A DNA stretch of 64,000 nucleotides from Truepera sp965215315 (GTDB lineage Bacteria > Deinococcota > Deinococci > Deinococcales > Trueperaceae). A program made the translations under genes and the position numbers. The stretch lies in contig CBDCDB010000008.1 in NCBI GenBank assembly GCA_965215315.1, forward strand, positions 1,240,001-1,304,000, written 5' to 3'. Every line of letters starts with the position of its first letter. The first letter of the stretch is position 1. Under the pieces are notes generated by a model. The model saw only the letters and a list, made by a program, of their open reading frames with translations, made no database searches and was not told the DNA's origin. This document shows, in pieces, positions 8,341 to 15,920 of this stretch.

Positions 8341-9747
8341 CTAGATGTCGTAGTACATCGCGTATTCGACCGGGCTGGGCCGCAGGCGGGCCGCGTCCGT
8401 CTCTTCGCGTTTGAGCTCTAAAAAGCTCTCGATCAGCGCCTCGTTAAAGACGCCGCCCTCTAAGAGGAAATCGTGGTCTTTCTCGAGCGCCTCAATCGCC
8501 TCGTCCAGGCTTTTGGGCAGTTTACGGATGCGCCGCGCTTCGCGGGGCGAAAGCGAGTAGAGGTTTTTGTCAACCGGCGTCGGGGGTTGCAGTTCGCGCT
8601 TGATGCCGTCAAGCCCGGCCATCAGCATCGCAGCAAACGCCAGATAGGGGTTCGCGCTCGGGTCGGGGGCGCGGTATTCAACGCGTTTGGCGCTGGGCGA
8701 TTCGGAGTACATCGGGATGCGGACAATCGCCGAGCGGTTTCGCGCCGAGATAATCAGGTTGACCGGCGCTTCGTAACCGGGCACGAGCCTGCGGTACGAG
8801 TTTACGGTCGGATTGGTCAGCGCGGCGAGTGCGGGGCCGTGCGTTAGAAGACCCGCAACGTAGTGCATCGCCATTTTAGACAGTCCGGCGTAACCGTCCT
8901 GGTCGTAAAAGAGCGGTTTGCCGCCCTGCCACAAAGACTGATGCGTGTGCATCCCCGAGCCGTTATCGCCAAAAATCGGCTTCGGCATAAAGGTCGCGGT
9001 TTTACCCGCCTGCGCCGCCACGTTTTTGACGACGTACTTGTAGGTCATGAGCTTGTCAGCAACGCGGGTCAAGGTATCGAACTTCATATCGATCTCGTGC
9101 TGCGACGTGGCCACCTCGTGGTGGTGCAGTTCGATCTCGATATCTAACGCCTCGAGGGTTTGTACCATCACCGCACGCAAATCTTGCGTCTTGTCCGAGG
9201 GCGGCACCGGAAAGTACCCCGACTTGGGTTTGATCCAGTGACCGTCACCTAAGGCGTCGCTGTCGCTGTGCGTCTCTTCAGCGAGCAGGCGGTAGCCGTA
9301 GTTGTAGGGTTCGTCGCTGAAAGAAACTGCGTCGAAGACGAAAAACTCGGCTTCGGGGCCCATAAAGCTCGTGTCGGCTACGCCTGTTTCTTTCAGGTAC
9401 GCTTCGGCGCGTAGGGCGACGCCGCGCGGGTCTTTGCCGTACAGCTCACCGGTGATCGGGTCTTTGACCGCCGCGACAAACGCGAGCGTTTTATGCTGCA
9501 TAAAGGGGTCGATAAAGGCGCTGCCAGGGTCTAAGAGGAGCAGCATGTCAGAAGCTTCAATCCCCTGAAACCCCTGCACTGAGGAGCCGTCAAACCCCAA
9601 GCCCTCGTCAAAAACATCTTCGTCTAGGGCGTGCGCCGGGATGCTGAAGTGCTGCTGTCTTCCCGGTACGTCGGTGAAGCGGATGTCGATAAACTCGACG
9701 CCCTCTTGGTTGATAAACGAAACGGCTTCTGCTGGAGTTTTGAACAT
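8341..9747 (-). CDS. glnA: Glutamine synthetase type I, beta-like subclass
   Basis: 468 residues from ATG 9747 (GGAAAGG 5-6 bases upstream; upstream in-frame codons have no site). GSI landmarks: FDGSSVQGF (~residue 53), the ATP-site block KPIFGDNGSGMHTHQS, NRSAIVRIP, and RVEYRAPDPSANPYLA with the Glu-Arg substrate residues. Compared with the neighbouring enzyme it has extra residues around the YNYGYRLLAEETHSDSD segment and a Tyr in NLYSLSPRE, where beta-type enzymes are adenylylated. It makes glutamine from glutamate, ammonia and ATP. It is divergent from a second GS gene. Whether GlnE exists elsewhere cannot be seen. Confidence 0.93.
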   Translation of the reverse strand: MFKTPAEAVSFINQEGVEFIDIRFTDVPGRQQHFSIPAHALDEDVFDEGLGFDGSSVQGFQGIEASDMLLLLDPGSAFIDPFMQHKTLAFVAAVKDPITGELYGKDPRGVALRAEAYLKETGVADTSFMGPEAEFFVFDAVSFSDEPYNYGYRLLAEETHSDSDALGDGHWIKPKSGYFPVPPSDKTQDLRAVMVQTLEALDIEIELHHHEVATSQHEIDMKFDTLTRVADKLMTYKYVVKNVAAQAGKTATFMPKPIFGDNGSGMHTHQSLWQGGKPLFYDQDGYAGLSKMAMHYVAGLLTHGPALAALTNPTVNSYRRLVPGYEAPVNLIISARNRSAIVRIPMYSESPSAKRVEYRAPDPSANPYLAFAAMLMAGLDGIKRELQPPTPVDKNLYSLSPREARRIRKLPKSLDEAIEALEKDHDFLLEGGVFNEALIESFLELKREETDAARLRPSPVEYAMYYDI

Positions 9748-9809
9748 GTGTACCTTTCCGCCTGCGCAAAACTTGTGATACCTGTGGAGTATCTGTGCAA
9801 ACTGTTCCA

Positions 9810-9838
9810 AGTTTATGCTCCCTTTGGCAAAGTGTCAA
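9810..9838 (-). promoter_or_regulatory. Promoter of the minus-strand glutamine synthetase gene
   Basis: Minus-strand TTGACA (9838-9833), 17-base spacer, TAAACT (9815-9810). The spacer contains the perfect palindrome CTTTGGCAAAG (9822-9832), a possible regulator site. The 5' leader is about 60 bases. Confidence 0.75.
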
Positions 9839-10128
9839 CGGATTTGATGCTTTACGCCCATTTTTTTAGTTACAACTTGCACGCTTTTTGTCACTAGTTC
9901 AGCTATTTTTTGGTTTTTAGGGTAAAGTGTAAAAATAAGCCAACGAATCTATTTCGGTTTAACGGGTAGCCACAGGTTCGCAGCTGCTTTTTTAAGTACG
10001 AGCAAGTTTTGTTAAGCGAAACCTGCTCGAGCAGTACGAGTCAATACCGAAAACGCAAAGTTCAGGTTGACATTGACCTGAAATGTACGTCATATTGAGC
10101 GCAACCGGTCTATCCGGCAGGAGGTTTC
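9839..10128. promoter_or_regulatory. Divergent control region between two glnA genes, with an operator-like palindrome
   Basis: The rightward gene has TTGACA at 10067-10072, an 18-base spacer and CATATT at 10091-10096. The inverted repeat TTCAGGT (10061-10067) / ACCTGAA (10076-10082) sits directly on this -35 box and would block polymerase if bound. No TnrA/GlnR-type consensus is seen, so the regulator is unknown. The middle of the region is AT-rich without further features. AGGAGG precedes the rightward ATG. Confidence 0.65.
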
Positions 10129-11469
10129 ATGGCCTATTCACAATCTGAAATTCGGCAGATTCTAGATCAGGAAAACGTCAAGTTTTTACGCTTGCAGTTT
10201 ACCGACATTATCGGGATGAATAAGAATATCGAACTGCCTGTGTCGCAGTTCGACAAGGCGCTAGACGGCGAAATTATGTTTGACGGTTCCTCGATTGAGG
10301 GCTTTACCCGCATCGAAGAGTCCGATATGCTCCTAAAGCCCGACTTCGACACCTTCTTAATCTTTCCGACGATTGTCGAAGGCAACGAGCGGGGCCGCGT
10401 CGCTCGGCTTATCTGTGACATTGCCCTCCCCGACGACAGCGTCTTTCCCGGCGATCCGCGCTTTGTGCTAAAAAAGCAGATTGAAAAGATTAAAAGCCTG
10501 GGCTTCGACGACCTCTATGCCGGGCCGGAACCCGAGTTCTTCCTCTTCTGGCGCGACCACGAAGGCCGCCCGACGACCATTACGCATGACGCGGCAGGCT
10601 ACTTCGACCTCGCCCCGCTCGATAAGGGTGAAGAGGCGCGCCGCGATATGGTCAACGCGCTCGTCGAAATGGGCTTTGAGATCGAGGCCGCCCACCACGA
10701 GGTCGCACCCGGTCAGCACGAGATCGATTTCAAATACGAAGACGCGCTCAAAACCGCTGACAGCATCGCAACATTCAAGCTGATTGTCAAACGCATTGCC
10801 GTAAAACACGACCTGCACGCGACGTTTATGCCCAAACCGGTCGGCGGCATTAACGGTTCGGGAATGCACACGCACCTGTCACTCTTTAAGGACGGTAAAA
10901 ACGCCTTTTTTGATGAGAACGCCGAGTATCAGCTCTCGTCAACCGCGCTCCACTGGATTGCCGGACTTTTGGAGCACGCCGAGGGCATGGTCGCGCTGAC
11001 CAACCCAACCGTGAACTCATACAAACGCCTGACACCTGGATTTGAAGCGCCGACCAATATCGCTTGGTCTGCCTCAAATAGAAGTGCGATGATCCGGATT
11101 CCGGCGCGGCGCGGCGTCGGCACCAGAAGCGAACTGCGGATGCCCGACCCGTCGTGCAACCCGTATTTGGCGCTCACTGCGATGATGGCGGCAGGCATCG
11201 ACGGCATCGAAAACAAGCTTATACCGCCCCCTGCAATTCAGCGCAACATCTACCAGATGAGCGTCCGTGACCGCCGCAAGCACAAGATCAAAGAGCTGCC
11301 CGGTACGCTGCGCGAAGCGGTGATTGCGCTCGAGAAAGACCCCGTTATCAAAGCGGCCCTGGGCGAACACACCTTTGAACACTTTGTCGAGGCCAAACGC
11401 CAAGAGTTCGACGCCTACCGCGTCGCCGTTCACGACTGGGAACTGCAAACCTATCTGGCTGAATATTAA
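10129..11469 (+). CDS. glnA: Glutamine synthetase type I, alpha-like subclass
   Basis: 446 residues, the compact length of alpha-type GSI. Landmarks: FDGSSIEGFTRIEESDM, which has the Arg that mediates glutamine feedback in Bacillus-type enzymes; KPVGGINGSGMHTHLS; NRSAMIRIPARRG; RSELRMPDPSCNPYLA. The segment NIYQMSVRDRRKHKIKELP lacks the beta-type insertion and adenylylation pattern. It catalyses the same ligase reaction as the divergent gene but should be controlled by feedback rather than covalent modification. The ATG has AGGAGG 5-6 bases upstream. A hairpin terminator follows. Confidence 0.94.
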   Translation: MAYSQSEIRQILDQENVKFLRLQFTDIIGMNKNIELPVSQFDKALDGEIMFDGSSIEGFTRIEESDMLLKPDFDTFLIFPTIVEGNERGRVARLICDIALPDDSVFPGDPRFVLKKQIEKIKSLGFDDLYAGPEPEFFLFWRDHEGRPTTITHDAAGYFDLAPLDKGEEARRDMVNALVEMGFEIEAAHHEVAPGQHEIDFKYEDALKTADSIATFKLIVKRIAVKHDLHATFMPKPVGGINGSGMHTHLSLFKDGKNAFFDENAEYQLSSTALHWIAGLLEHAEGMVALTNPTVNSYKRLTPGFEAPTNIAWSASNRSAMIRIPARRGVGTRSELRMPDPSCNPYLALTAMMAAGIDGIENKLIPPPAIQRNIYQMSVRDRRKHKIKELPGTLREAVIALEKDPVIKAALGEHTFEHFVEAKRQEFDAYRVAVHDWELQTYLAEY

Positions 11470-11504
11470 ACCGGGTCCCAAGCCGGATTCTTTCTGACAC
11501 AGTC

Positions 11505-11527
11505 AAGGCTCCTGCGGGAGCCTTTTT
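11505..11527 (+). terminator. Rho-independent terminator after glnA (plus strand)
   Basis: Stem AAGGCTCC / GGAGCCTT with loop TGCG, followed by a run of T (11523-11527). It is 35 bases past the glnA stop. Confidence 0.88.
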
Positions 11528-11542
11528 CGGTATGGTGAAGCC

Positions 11543-12088
11543 GTGAACCGCAACGCCGTAAAATCCAGCCTTGTAAAACCCGGCACCGTAAACCCTCCTA
11601 GCACGCTCGTCGTCGTCGGTCTCGACCCCGGTTTGGCTAATTTGGGCCTCGGCGCAGTTCGCGAAACCGGTCGCGAGGTCACGTGTTTAGGCAGTCAGCT
11701 CGTCCGCACCACACCCGCCCAAGCGCAAGCGGAACGGCTTGAGACCCTCTACAACGCGGTTGCGGACTTTTTTCGGGCGCACCAGCCCAATATTTTAGCC
11801 GTTGAAGGCCAGTATTTTCACCGCCAACGCGAGGTGTCGTTCAAGGTTGGTCAGGCGTTCGGTGTGTGTTTGCTCGCGGCCAAACAGCAAGGTATCAGTG
11901 TCGTCGAATACGGCCCGATGCAGGTTAAACAGGCGCTTGTGGGTTCGGGGCGGGCGAGTAAGGCGCAAGTTTCTTACATGGTGCGGGCGATGCTGGGTCT
12001 CAGAGAGACACCTGAAAGTCACCACGTCGCCGACGCACTTGCGCTTGCACTTACACATTTAAGTGCTCGGCAGTTGCAGGCGCTGTAA
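11543..12088 (+). CDS. ruvC: Holliday junction resolvase RuvC
   Basis: 181 residues. The RNase H-like core begins VVVGLDPGLANLGLG (first catalytic Asp ~28), then ILAVEGQYFHRQREVSFKVGQAFGV (catalytic Glu ~92 and the loop that enters the junction), VEYGPMQVKQALVGSGRASKAQV, and ESHHVADALALALTH, where the last two metal ligands are His and Asp. The His at that place is the Thermus version; E. coli has Asp. RuvC cuts four-way junctions during recombination repair. The GTG start gives an N-terminal extension of about 20 residues and has no clear ribosome site. ruvAB are not nearby. Confidence 0.93.
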   Translation: MNRNAVKSSLVKPGTVNPPSTLVVVGLDPGLANLGLGAVRETGREVTCLGSQLVRTTPAQAQAERLETLYNAVADFFRAHQPNILAVEGQYFHRQREVSFKVGQAFGVCLLAAKQQGISVVEYGPMQVKQALVGSGRASKAQVSYMVRAMLGLRETPESHHVADALALALTHLSARQLQAL

Positions 12089-12127
12089 CGGATTGCTACG
12101 AATTAGGTTCTACAAGCCGAATCGCAG

Positions 12128-12181
12128 ATAGATGATAAATACATCAGTATGTTACAAATAGATGACAAATACATCTATATC
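12128..12181 (+). promoter_or_regulatory. Promoter with two MarR-type operators before the RdhA-like gene
   Basis: Two related palindromes 30 bp apart, about three helical turns: 12128-12145 (ATAGATG, 7-base centre, CATC) and a perfect one at 12158-12178 (ATAGATG / CATCTAT with a 7-base centre). The second fills the spacer of a promoter with TTACAA (12152-12157) and TATATC (12176-12181). A MarR-family gene lies downstream in the same cluster, so autoregulation of the island is the simplest reading. Confidence 0.7.
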
Positions 12182-12251
12182 ATGGCTGTAGTTACCTCTC
12201 GAGTTTTCACGTCAGGAGGTGTACGAAACTTCGGCTGATTTAGGAGACGTT

Positions 12252-13514
12252 ATGGCTATACCCAAGTTCGAGAGACCACAAAACGTTGGCGATAAGGTTA
12301 GAGATCACTTGCGGGTGTTCTTCGGAATGACTAATAGGGTGATTTCTACCGCAGGTATGTCGGCTGTCACCTTCGGACGCCTTGCACGGCACTGGGCAGC
12401 GAGGAAGATAGCGCGGGGCGAAACGATCTGGTTGGACGACATCCCCGGTCCCCCTTTAGCTAAAGATCAGAAGTTTGAGAACTATCCTCAAGTCAAAGCC
12501 GACTTGTCGCCCAACATAAATGCTCAGTCGCAGAAGTCGCGCTTCCTCGTTGCAGAGTCGTTCCCGCCGCCCGTCTATCCTTTTGCTTACCACAACCCGC
12601 CTATCTCGGGCATGATTATCAGCGGTTTAGGCGAGACCGAGAAACGCCGCCCCCGCCACCTGTTTTTCGGTTTCGACTTAGCTTGGGGTGGGCTGATGAA
12701 CGCGCTTACGCTCCTTCCCTCGACAAGTATTGGAAACCGCATCGCGGACCTCTGGTGGGACGATAGGCGACGCTGGGGAGTGGTCGCAACCGAGCAGCGG
12801 GTGGTACCCAGCCTTCAGAAAATGACAGACAACATCAAAACTTTTGCCAAAGAGAACGGCGCTGCTTTAGTCGGCGTCACTGTACCTACTGATGAAGTCT
12901 TCTTTGAAAATGTCGCTGATTTTTACCAATACGCTATCTCTATCGCCGTACCAATGGACCGAGAAGAGATGCAGTACGCGCCTACCGAACGCTCGCATAC
13001 AGAGGTCTTTCACATCTACCGCGAGGTGGGACAGGTTGCCATCAAGGTGGCCGAACATATCCGCTCGCTGGGCTACCCCGCGCTAGCTTGTACCAACATC
13101 GTTCCCGGTAGCACAGTCGTGTTGCACGTTCCCATTGCCATCCAAGCGGGACTTGGCGAACTTGGTAAACACGGCTCGATGATTACTAAAGACTACGGCT
13201 CGAATGTTCGCCTTGCCACTATCCTTACTGATTTGCCCCTCGTTCCTGACGAACCCGCAAACCTTGGCGTTGACGACTTTTGTATAAACTGCAAAATCTG
13301 CACCACCAACTGCCCACCGCACGCCATTTTCGAGACCAAACAAATCGTCAGAGGTGAAGAGAAGTGGTTCGTAAACTTTGATACGTGCGCACCTTACTTT
13401 GCGGCAAATGAGAGTTGCGCCGTTTGTATCGAGGTTTGCCCCTGGAGCGAGCCGGGGCGGGGCGCGGTTATCTCTGAGAAGATGCTCAATCTTAGAGGTG
13501 AGGCTGTGACTTGA
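12252..13514 (+). CDS. Reductive dehalogenase-like Fe-S oxidoreductase
   Basis: 420 residues. The C-terminal third has two Fe-S motifs, CINCKICTTNCPPHAIF and CAPYFAANESCAVCIEVCPW, preceded by AGLGELGKHGSMITKDYGSNVR and ILTDLPLVPDEP, a layout typical of the RdhA family of corrinoid reductive dehalogenases and distantly of QueG. It has no twin-arginine signal and no RdhB anchor gene beside it, so it should be cytoplasmic like the catabolic or uncharacterised RdhA homologues. The ATG at 12252 is chosen for TTTAGGAGA upstream; a GTG 33 bases earlier has no ribosome site. An FNR and a ferredoxin gene follow. Substrate and actual dehalogenase activity are not shown by sequence. Confidence 0.7.
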   Translation: MAIPKFERPQNVGDKVRDHLRVFFGMTNRVISTAGMSAVTFGRLARHWAARKIARGETIWLDDIPGPPLAKDQKFENYPQVKADLSPNINAQSQKSRFLVAESFPPPVYPFAYHNPPISGMIISGLGETEKRRPRHLFFGFDLAWGGLMNALTLLPSTSIGNRIADLWWDDRRRWGVVATEQRVVPSLQKMTDNIKTFAKENGAALVGVTVPTDEVFFENVADFYQYAISIAVPMDREEMQYAPTERSHTEVFHIYREVGQVAIKVAEHIRSLGYPALACTNIVPGSTVVLHVPIAIQAGLGELGKHGSMITKDYGSNVRLATILTDLPLVPDEPANLGVDDFCINCKICTTNCPPHAIFETKQIVRGEEKWFVNFDTCAPYFAANESCAVCIEVCPWSEPGRGAVISEKMLNLRGEAVT

Positions 13515-13610
13515 GACTTTCTGAAGCTAATCAGGTAACAAGTATGTTCGGCTAAAGCATATTCAGGTTTCGATCCCCTACGTCCTACAACACCTTGAGA
13601 AAGGAGATTT

Positions 13611-15005
13611 ATGCAGTTTGGTAAAACGCGTCCGCTACACGTCGCTATCATCGGTGCGGGTCCCGCTGGATTTTACGCAGCACAGGCGCTGACCAAACAG
13701 TCATCATTGGCAACAGCAGACATCTTCGAGCGGCTACCGAGTCCTTACGGTTTGGTTCGTTACGGTGTCGCGCCGGATCACAGTGAAGTGAAGTCGAAGG
13801 CGAACGCCTTTGACCTTATCCTCAGACATAAACGCGTCCGCTATTTCGGCAATGTCACTTTCGGAGAAGACCTGACACACGAAGAGATCAAAGCACATTA
13901 CGACGCCGTGATCTACACCGTCGGCGCAAGCTTAGACAGGTCGCTAAGTATCCCTGGTGAAGATCTAGCCGGGAGTCTTTCAGCCACCGAGTTTATCGCG
14001 TGGTATAACGCGCATCCTGAGCACGCCGAGCTGAACCCACCGCTAGATATGAAACACGCCGCTGTCGTCGGCATGGGCAACGTCGCGCTCGATGTAACGC
14101 GGACGCTGCTCAAAGACCCGGCTGAACTCGACAAAACTGATATGGCTGCCTACGCGGTCGAAGCGTTGCGGCGTTCCCAGGTGACGGACGTTCATATTTT
14201 GGGTCGGCGCGGCCCCTCACAAGCGAGCTTTACCCCTAAAGAGCTGCGTGAAGTCGCTGAACTACCAGGGGTCGAGATGATCGTTGACCCCGCCGACATC
14301 GCAGCCGACAAGGTTGGTACTTTTGACGATGACCGCTCAGCGAGAAATGCCGCGCGTAATCTCGAGCTTTTTACCGTCTATTCAAAAGGGTACTCGGGCC
14401 ACCTTTCTAACCCGGAAGCGGGCATGAAGCGCGTTCACATCCACTTTTTTGTGTCACCCATCGAGGTTTTAGGAGAGGCGCGGGTACAGGGCTTAAAGTT
14501 GGAGCGAAACCGGCTCGAGCAAACAGGGGACCGGCTCTCCGCTAGGGGTACCGGCGAGTTTGGAACGCTTAACATCAGCCTTTTACTGCGTTCGGTGGGC
14601 TACCGCAGCAAGCCGCTTGACGGCGTGCCCTTTGACGACAAGCGCGGCCTTATTCCAAATATAGGGGGCCGGGTCACGACTCTAGAAGGAGACCTTGTGG
14701 ACCGCGAATATACCTCCGGCTGGGTACGGCGTGGGCCTTCGGGCGTAATCGGTACAAACAAGACGGACGCTGAGGAAACAGTAGGGAATCTGCTTCGGGA
14801 CGCGCCTACGCAAACTCGAGGTGAAGTCCCCCCTGACGTCACCGAGCTGCTCGAGCGTAAGGGAATCGAGTATGTGACGGCTGAGGCTTGGCAACGCATC
14901 CTCAACACCGAACGCAGAAGCGGCGGACTTAAAAACCGCCGAAGTCTAAAGTTCTCAAAAACGCAGGACATGCTTGCGGTTCTCGAGCTGCCGGGACAGC
15001 GGTAA
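13611..15005 (+). CDS. Ferredoxin-NADP+ reductase, adrenodoxin reductase type (FprA-like)
   Basis: 464 residues. FAD-binding HVAIIGAGPAGFYAAQAL at the N-terminus, PYGLVRYGVAPDH (the adrenodoxin-reductase/FprA hallmark), NADP-site AVVGMGNVALDVTRTL and HILGRRGPSQASFTPKELRE, and the second FAD segment GWVRRGPSGVIGTNK. It moves electrons between NADPH and ferredoxin. It starts with AAGGAG before ATG and lies about 100 bases after the RdhA-like gene and before the MarR and ferredoxin genes, so it is a likely electron source for that oxidoreductase. Confidence 0.92.
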   Translation: MQFGKTRPLHVAIIGAGPAGFYAAQALTKQSSLATADIFERLPSPYGLVRYGVAPDHSEVKSKANAFDLILRHKRVRYFGNVTFGEDLTHEEIKAHYDAVIYTVGASLDRSLSIPGEDLAGSLSATEFIAWYNAHPEHAELNPPLDMKHAAVVGMGNVALDVTRTLLKDPAELDKTDMAAYAVEALRRSQVTDVHILGRRGPSQASFTPKELREVAELPGVEMIVDPADIAADKVGTFDDDRSARNAARNLELFTVYSKGYSGHLSNPEAGMKRVHIHFFVSPIEVLGEARVQGLKLERNRLEQTGDRLSARGTGEFGTLNISLLLRSVGYRSKPLDGVPFDDKRGLIPNIGGRVTTLEGDLVDREYTSGWVRRGPSGVIGTNKTDAEETVGNLLRDAPTQTRGEVPPDVTELLERKGIEYVTAEAWQRILNTERRSGGLKNRRSLKFSKTQDMLAVLELPGQR

Positions 15006-15010
15006 AACAG

Positions 15011-15538
15011 GTGACCGACCTAGAGGGCATACACTTAACCATGTCTAAACGTGCCCGCGTGCCTAGCCCGCCGCTTTACTTCAACCACCACAACCTCGTA
15101 GACGCACTCGCAAGCCACACCAGTTATCTACTCACCTTTGTCGCGCAGATGGCACAGATGTCCCTCGATGAGTCGCTGGGGCCACTTGATATTGACACCC
15201 GGCAGCTCGGGGTCATGGTGCTTATCGCCGAAACAGAGCACCGGTCTCAGGCAGCTATAGGTGAACATATGGGCTTAGACCGGGCGCACGTCGCCCGTTT
15301 GGTAGATGATTTAGAAGAGACAGGCTACGTCAGCCGCGACGCCGACCCGAGTGATCGGCGTTACTACAGCTTGGCTTTGACGGACAAAGGGCAAGAGGCA
15401 CTCCAAACCGGGAAAAAAAAGTCTCAGGAAATTGAGGCCGATGTATTTAGCTCACTAAGCGACGAGGAGCGTACCGCGCTCCATATGTCACTGAGAAAAG
15501 TCGCGGAGAAGCGCTTTTCGCTTAAGCCAGCCGAATAG
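15011..15538 (+). CDS. MarR-family transcriptional regulator
   Basis: 175 residues. The winged helix shows LIAETEHRSQAAIGEHMGLD, then RAHVARLVDDLEETGYVSRD and DPSDRRYYSLALTDKG, the DxRxxxxxLT wing motif of MarR proteins. It starts at GTG 15011, five bases after the FNR stop; an internal ATG at 15041 is an alternative. It probably binds the two palindromes at 12128-12178 and so controls the RdhA-like gene. The inducer is unknown. Confidence 0.88.
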   Translation: MTDLEGIHLTMSKRARVPSPPLYFNHHNLVDALASHTSYLLTFVAQMAQMSLDESLGPLDIDTRQLGVMVLIAETEHRSQAAIGEHMGLDRAHVARLVDDLEETGYVSRDADPSDRRYYSLALTDKGQEALQTGKKKSQEIEADVFSSLSDEERTALHMSLRKVAEKRFSLKPAE

Positions 15539-15600
15539 AACAGCTGCAGAGATGTTTCTGAAGGCCCGTCTAGCCAGACCAGCAAAATGGGAGGAGAAGC

Positions 15601-15837
15601 GTGCCCTACATCATTACTGAACCGTGTATCGGTGTCAAAGACCAGTCGTGCATTGACGTGTGCCCGGTCGAATGTATCTACGAAGCGGACGACCAACTCT
15701 ATATTCACCCCGACGAGTGTATCGACTGCGGCGCGTGCGTCCCGGCGTGTCCAGTGAGCGCCATTTTTCCGGAAGAAGATGTGCCGAGCGAATGGGAGTC
15801 GTTCATTCAAAAAAACTACGACCTGTCGGGTGTTTGA
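15601..15837 (+). CDS. 7Fe-type ferredoxin
   Basis: 78 residues, start GTG with GGGAGGAG upstream. N-terminal cluster region PCIGVKDQSCIDVCPVECIY and second motif CIDCGACVPACPVSAIF. The first spacing (CIGVKDQSC) matches the Thermus/Azotobacter 7Fe ferredoxins with one [3Fe-4S] and one [4Fe-4S] cluster. It shuttles low-potential electrons in the cytoplasm. Placement after the FNR and MarR genes suggests service to the RdhA-like enzyme, though such ferredoxins also have housekeeping roles. Confidence 0.93.
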   Translation: MPYIITEPCIGVKDQSCIDVCPVECIYEADDQLYIHPDECIDCGACVPACPVSAIFPEEDVPSEWESFIQKNYDLSGV

Positions 15838-15872
15838 GGTGTGTCAACCCTGAACCGTTTAGCATTATGAAA

Positions 15873-15899
15873 AGCGGCTCGAGAAGGTCTCGAGCCGCT
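15873..15899. terminator. Strong hairpin between convergent genes, likely bidirectional terminator
   Basis: Perfect 12-bp inverted repeat (15873-15884 and 15888-15899) with a 3-base loop, located between the ferredoxin gene and the convergent GH13 gene. T-runs are short on both sides. Each arm contains a CTCGAG, so the abundant palindrome is built into the stem. Confidence 0.65.
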
Positions 15900-15920
15900 C
15901 TCTACTATTTCGGTCGCCGG

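Noticed and set aside
8473..9147. Two plus-strand frames (124 and 94 codons) inside the glutamine synthetase gene
   Set aside because: Antisense shadows of a strongly conserved enzyme.
12219..12251. GTG start of the RdhA-like protein at 12219
   Set aside because: AGGAGG overlaps that codon, so it cannot serve it; TTTAGGAGA sits properly before ATG 12252.
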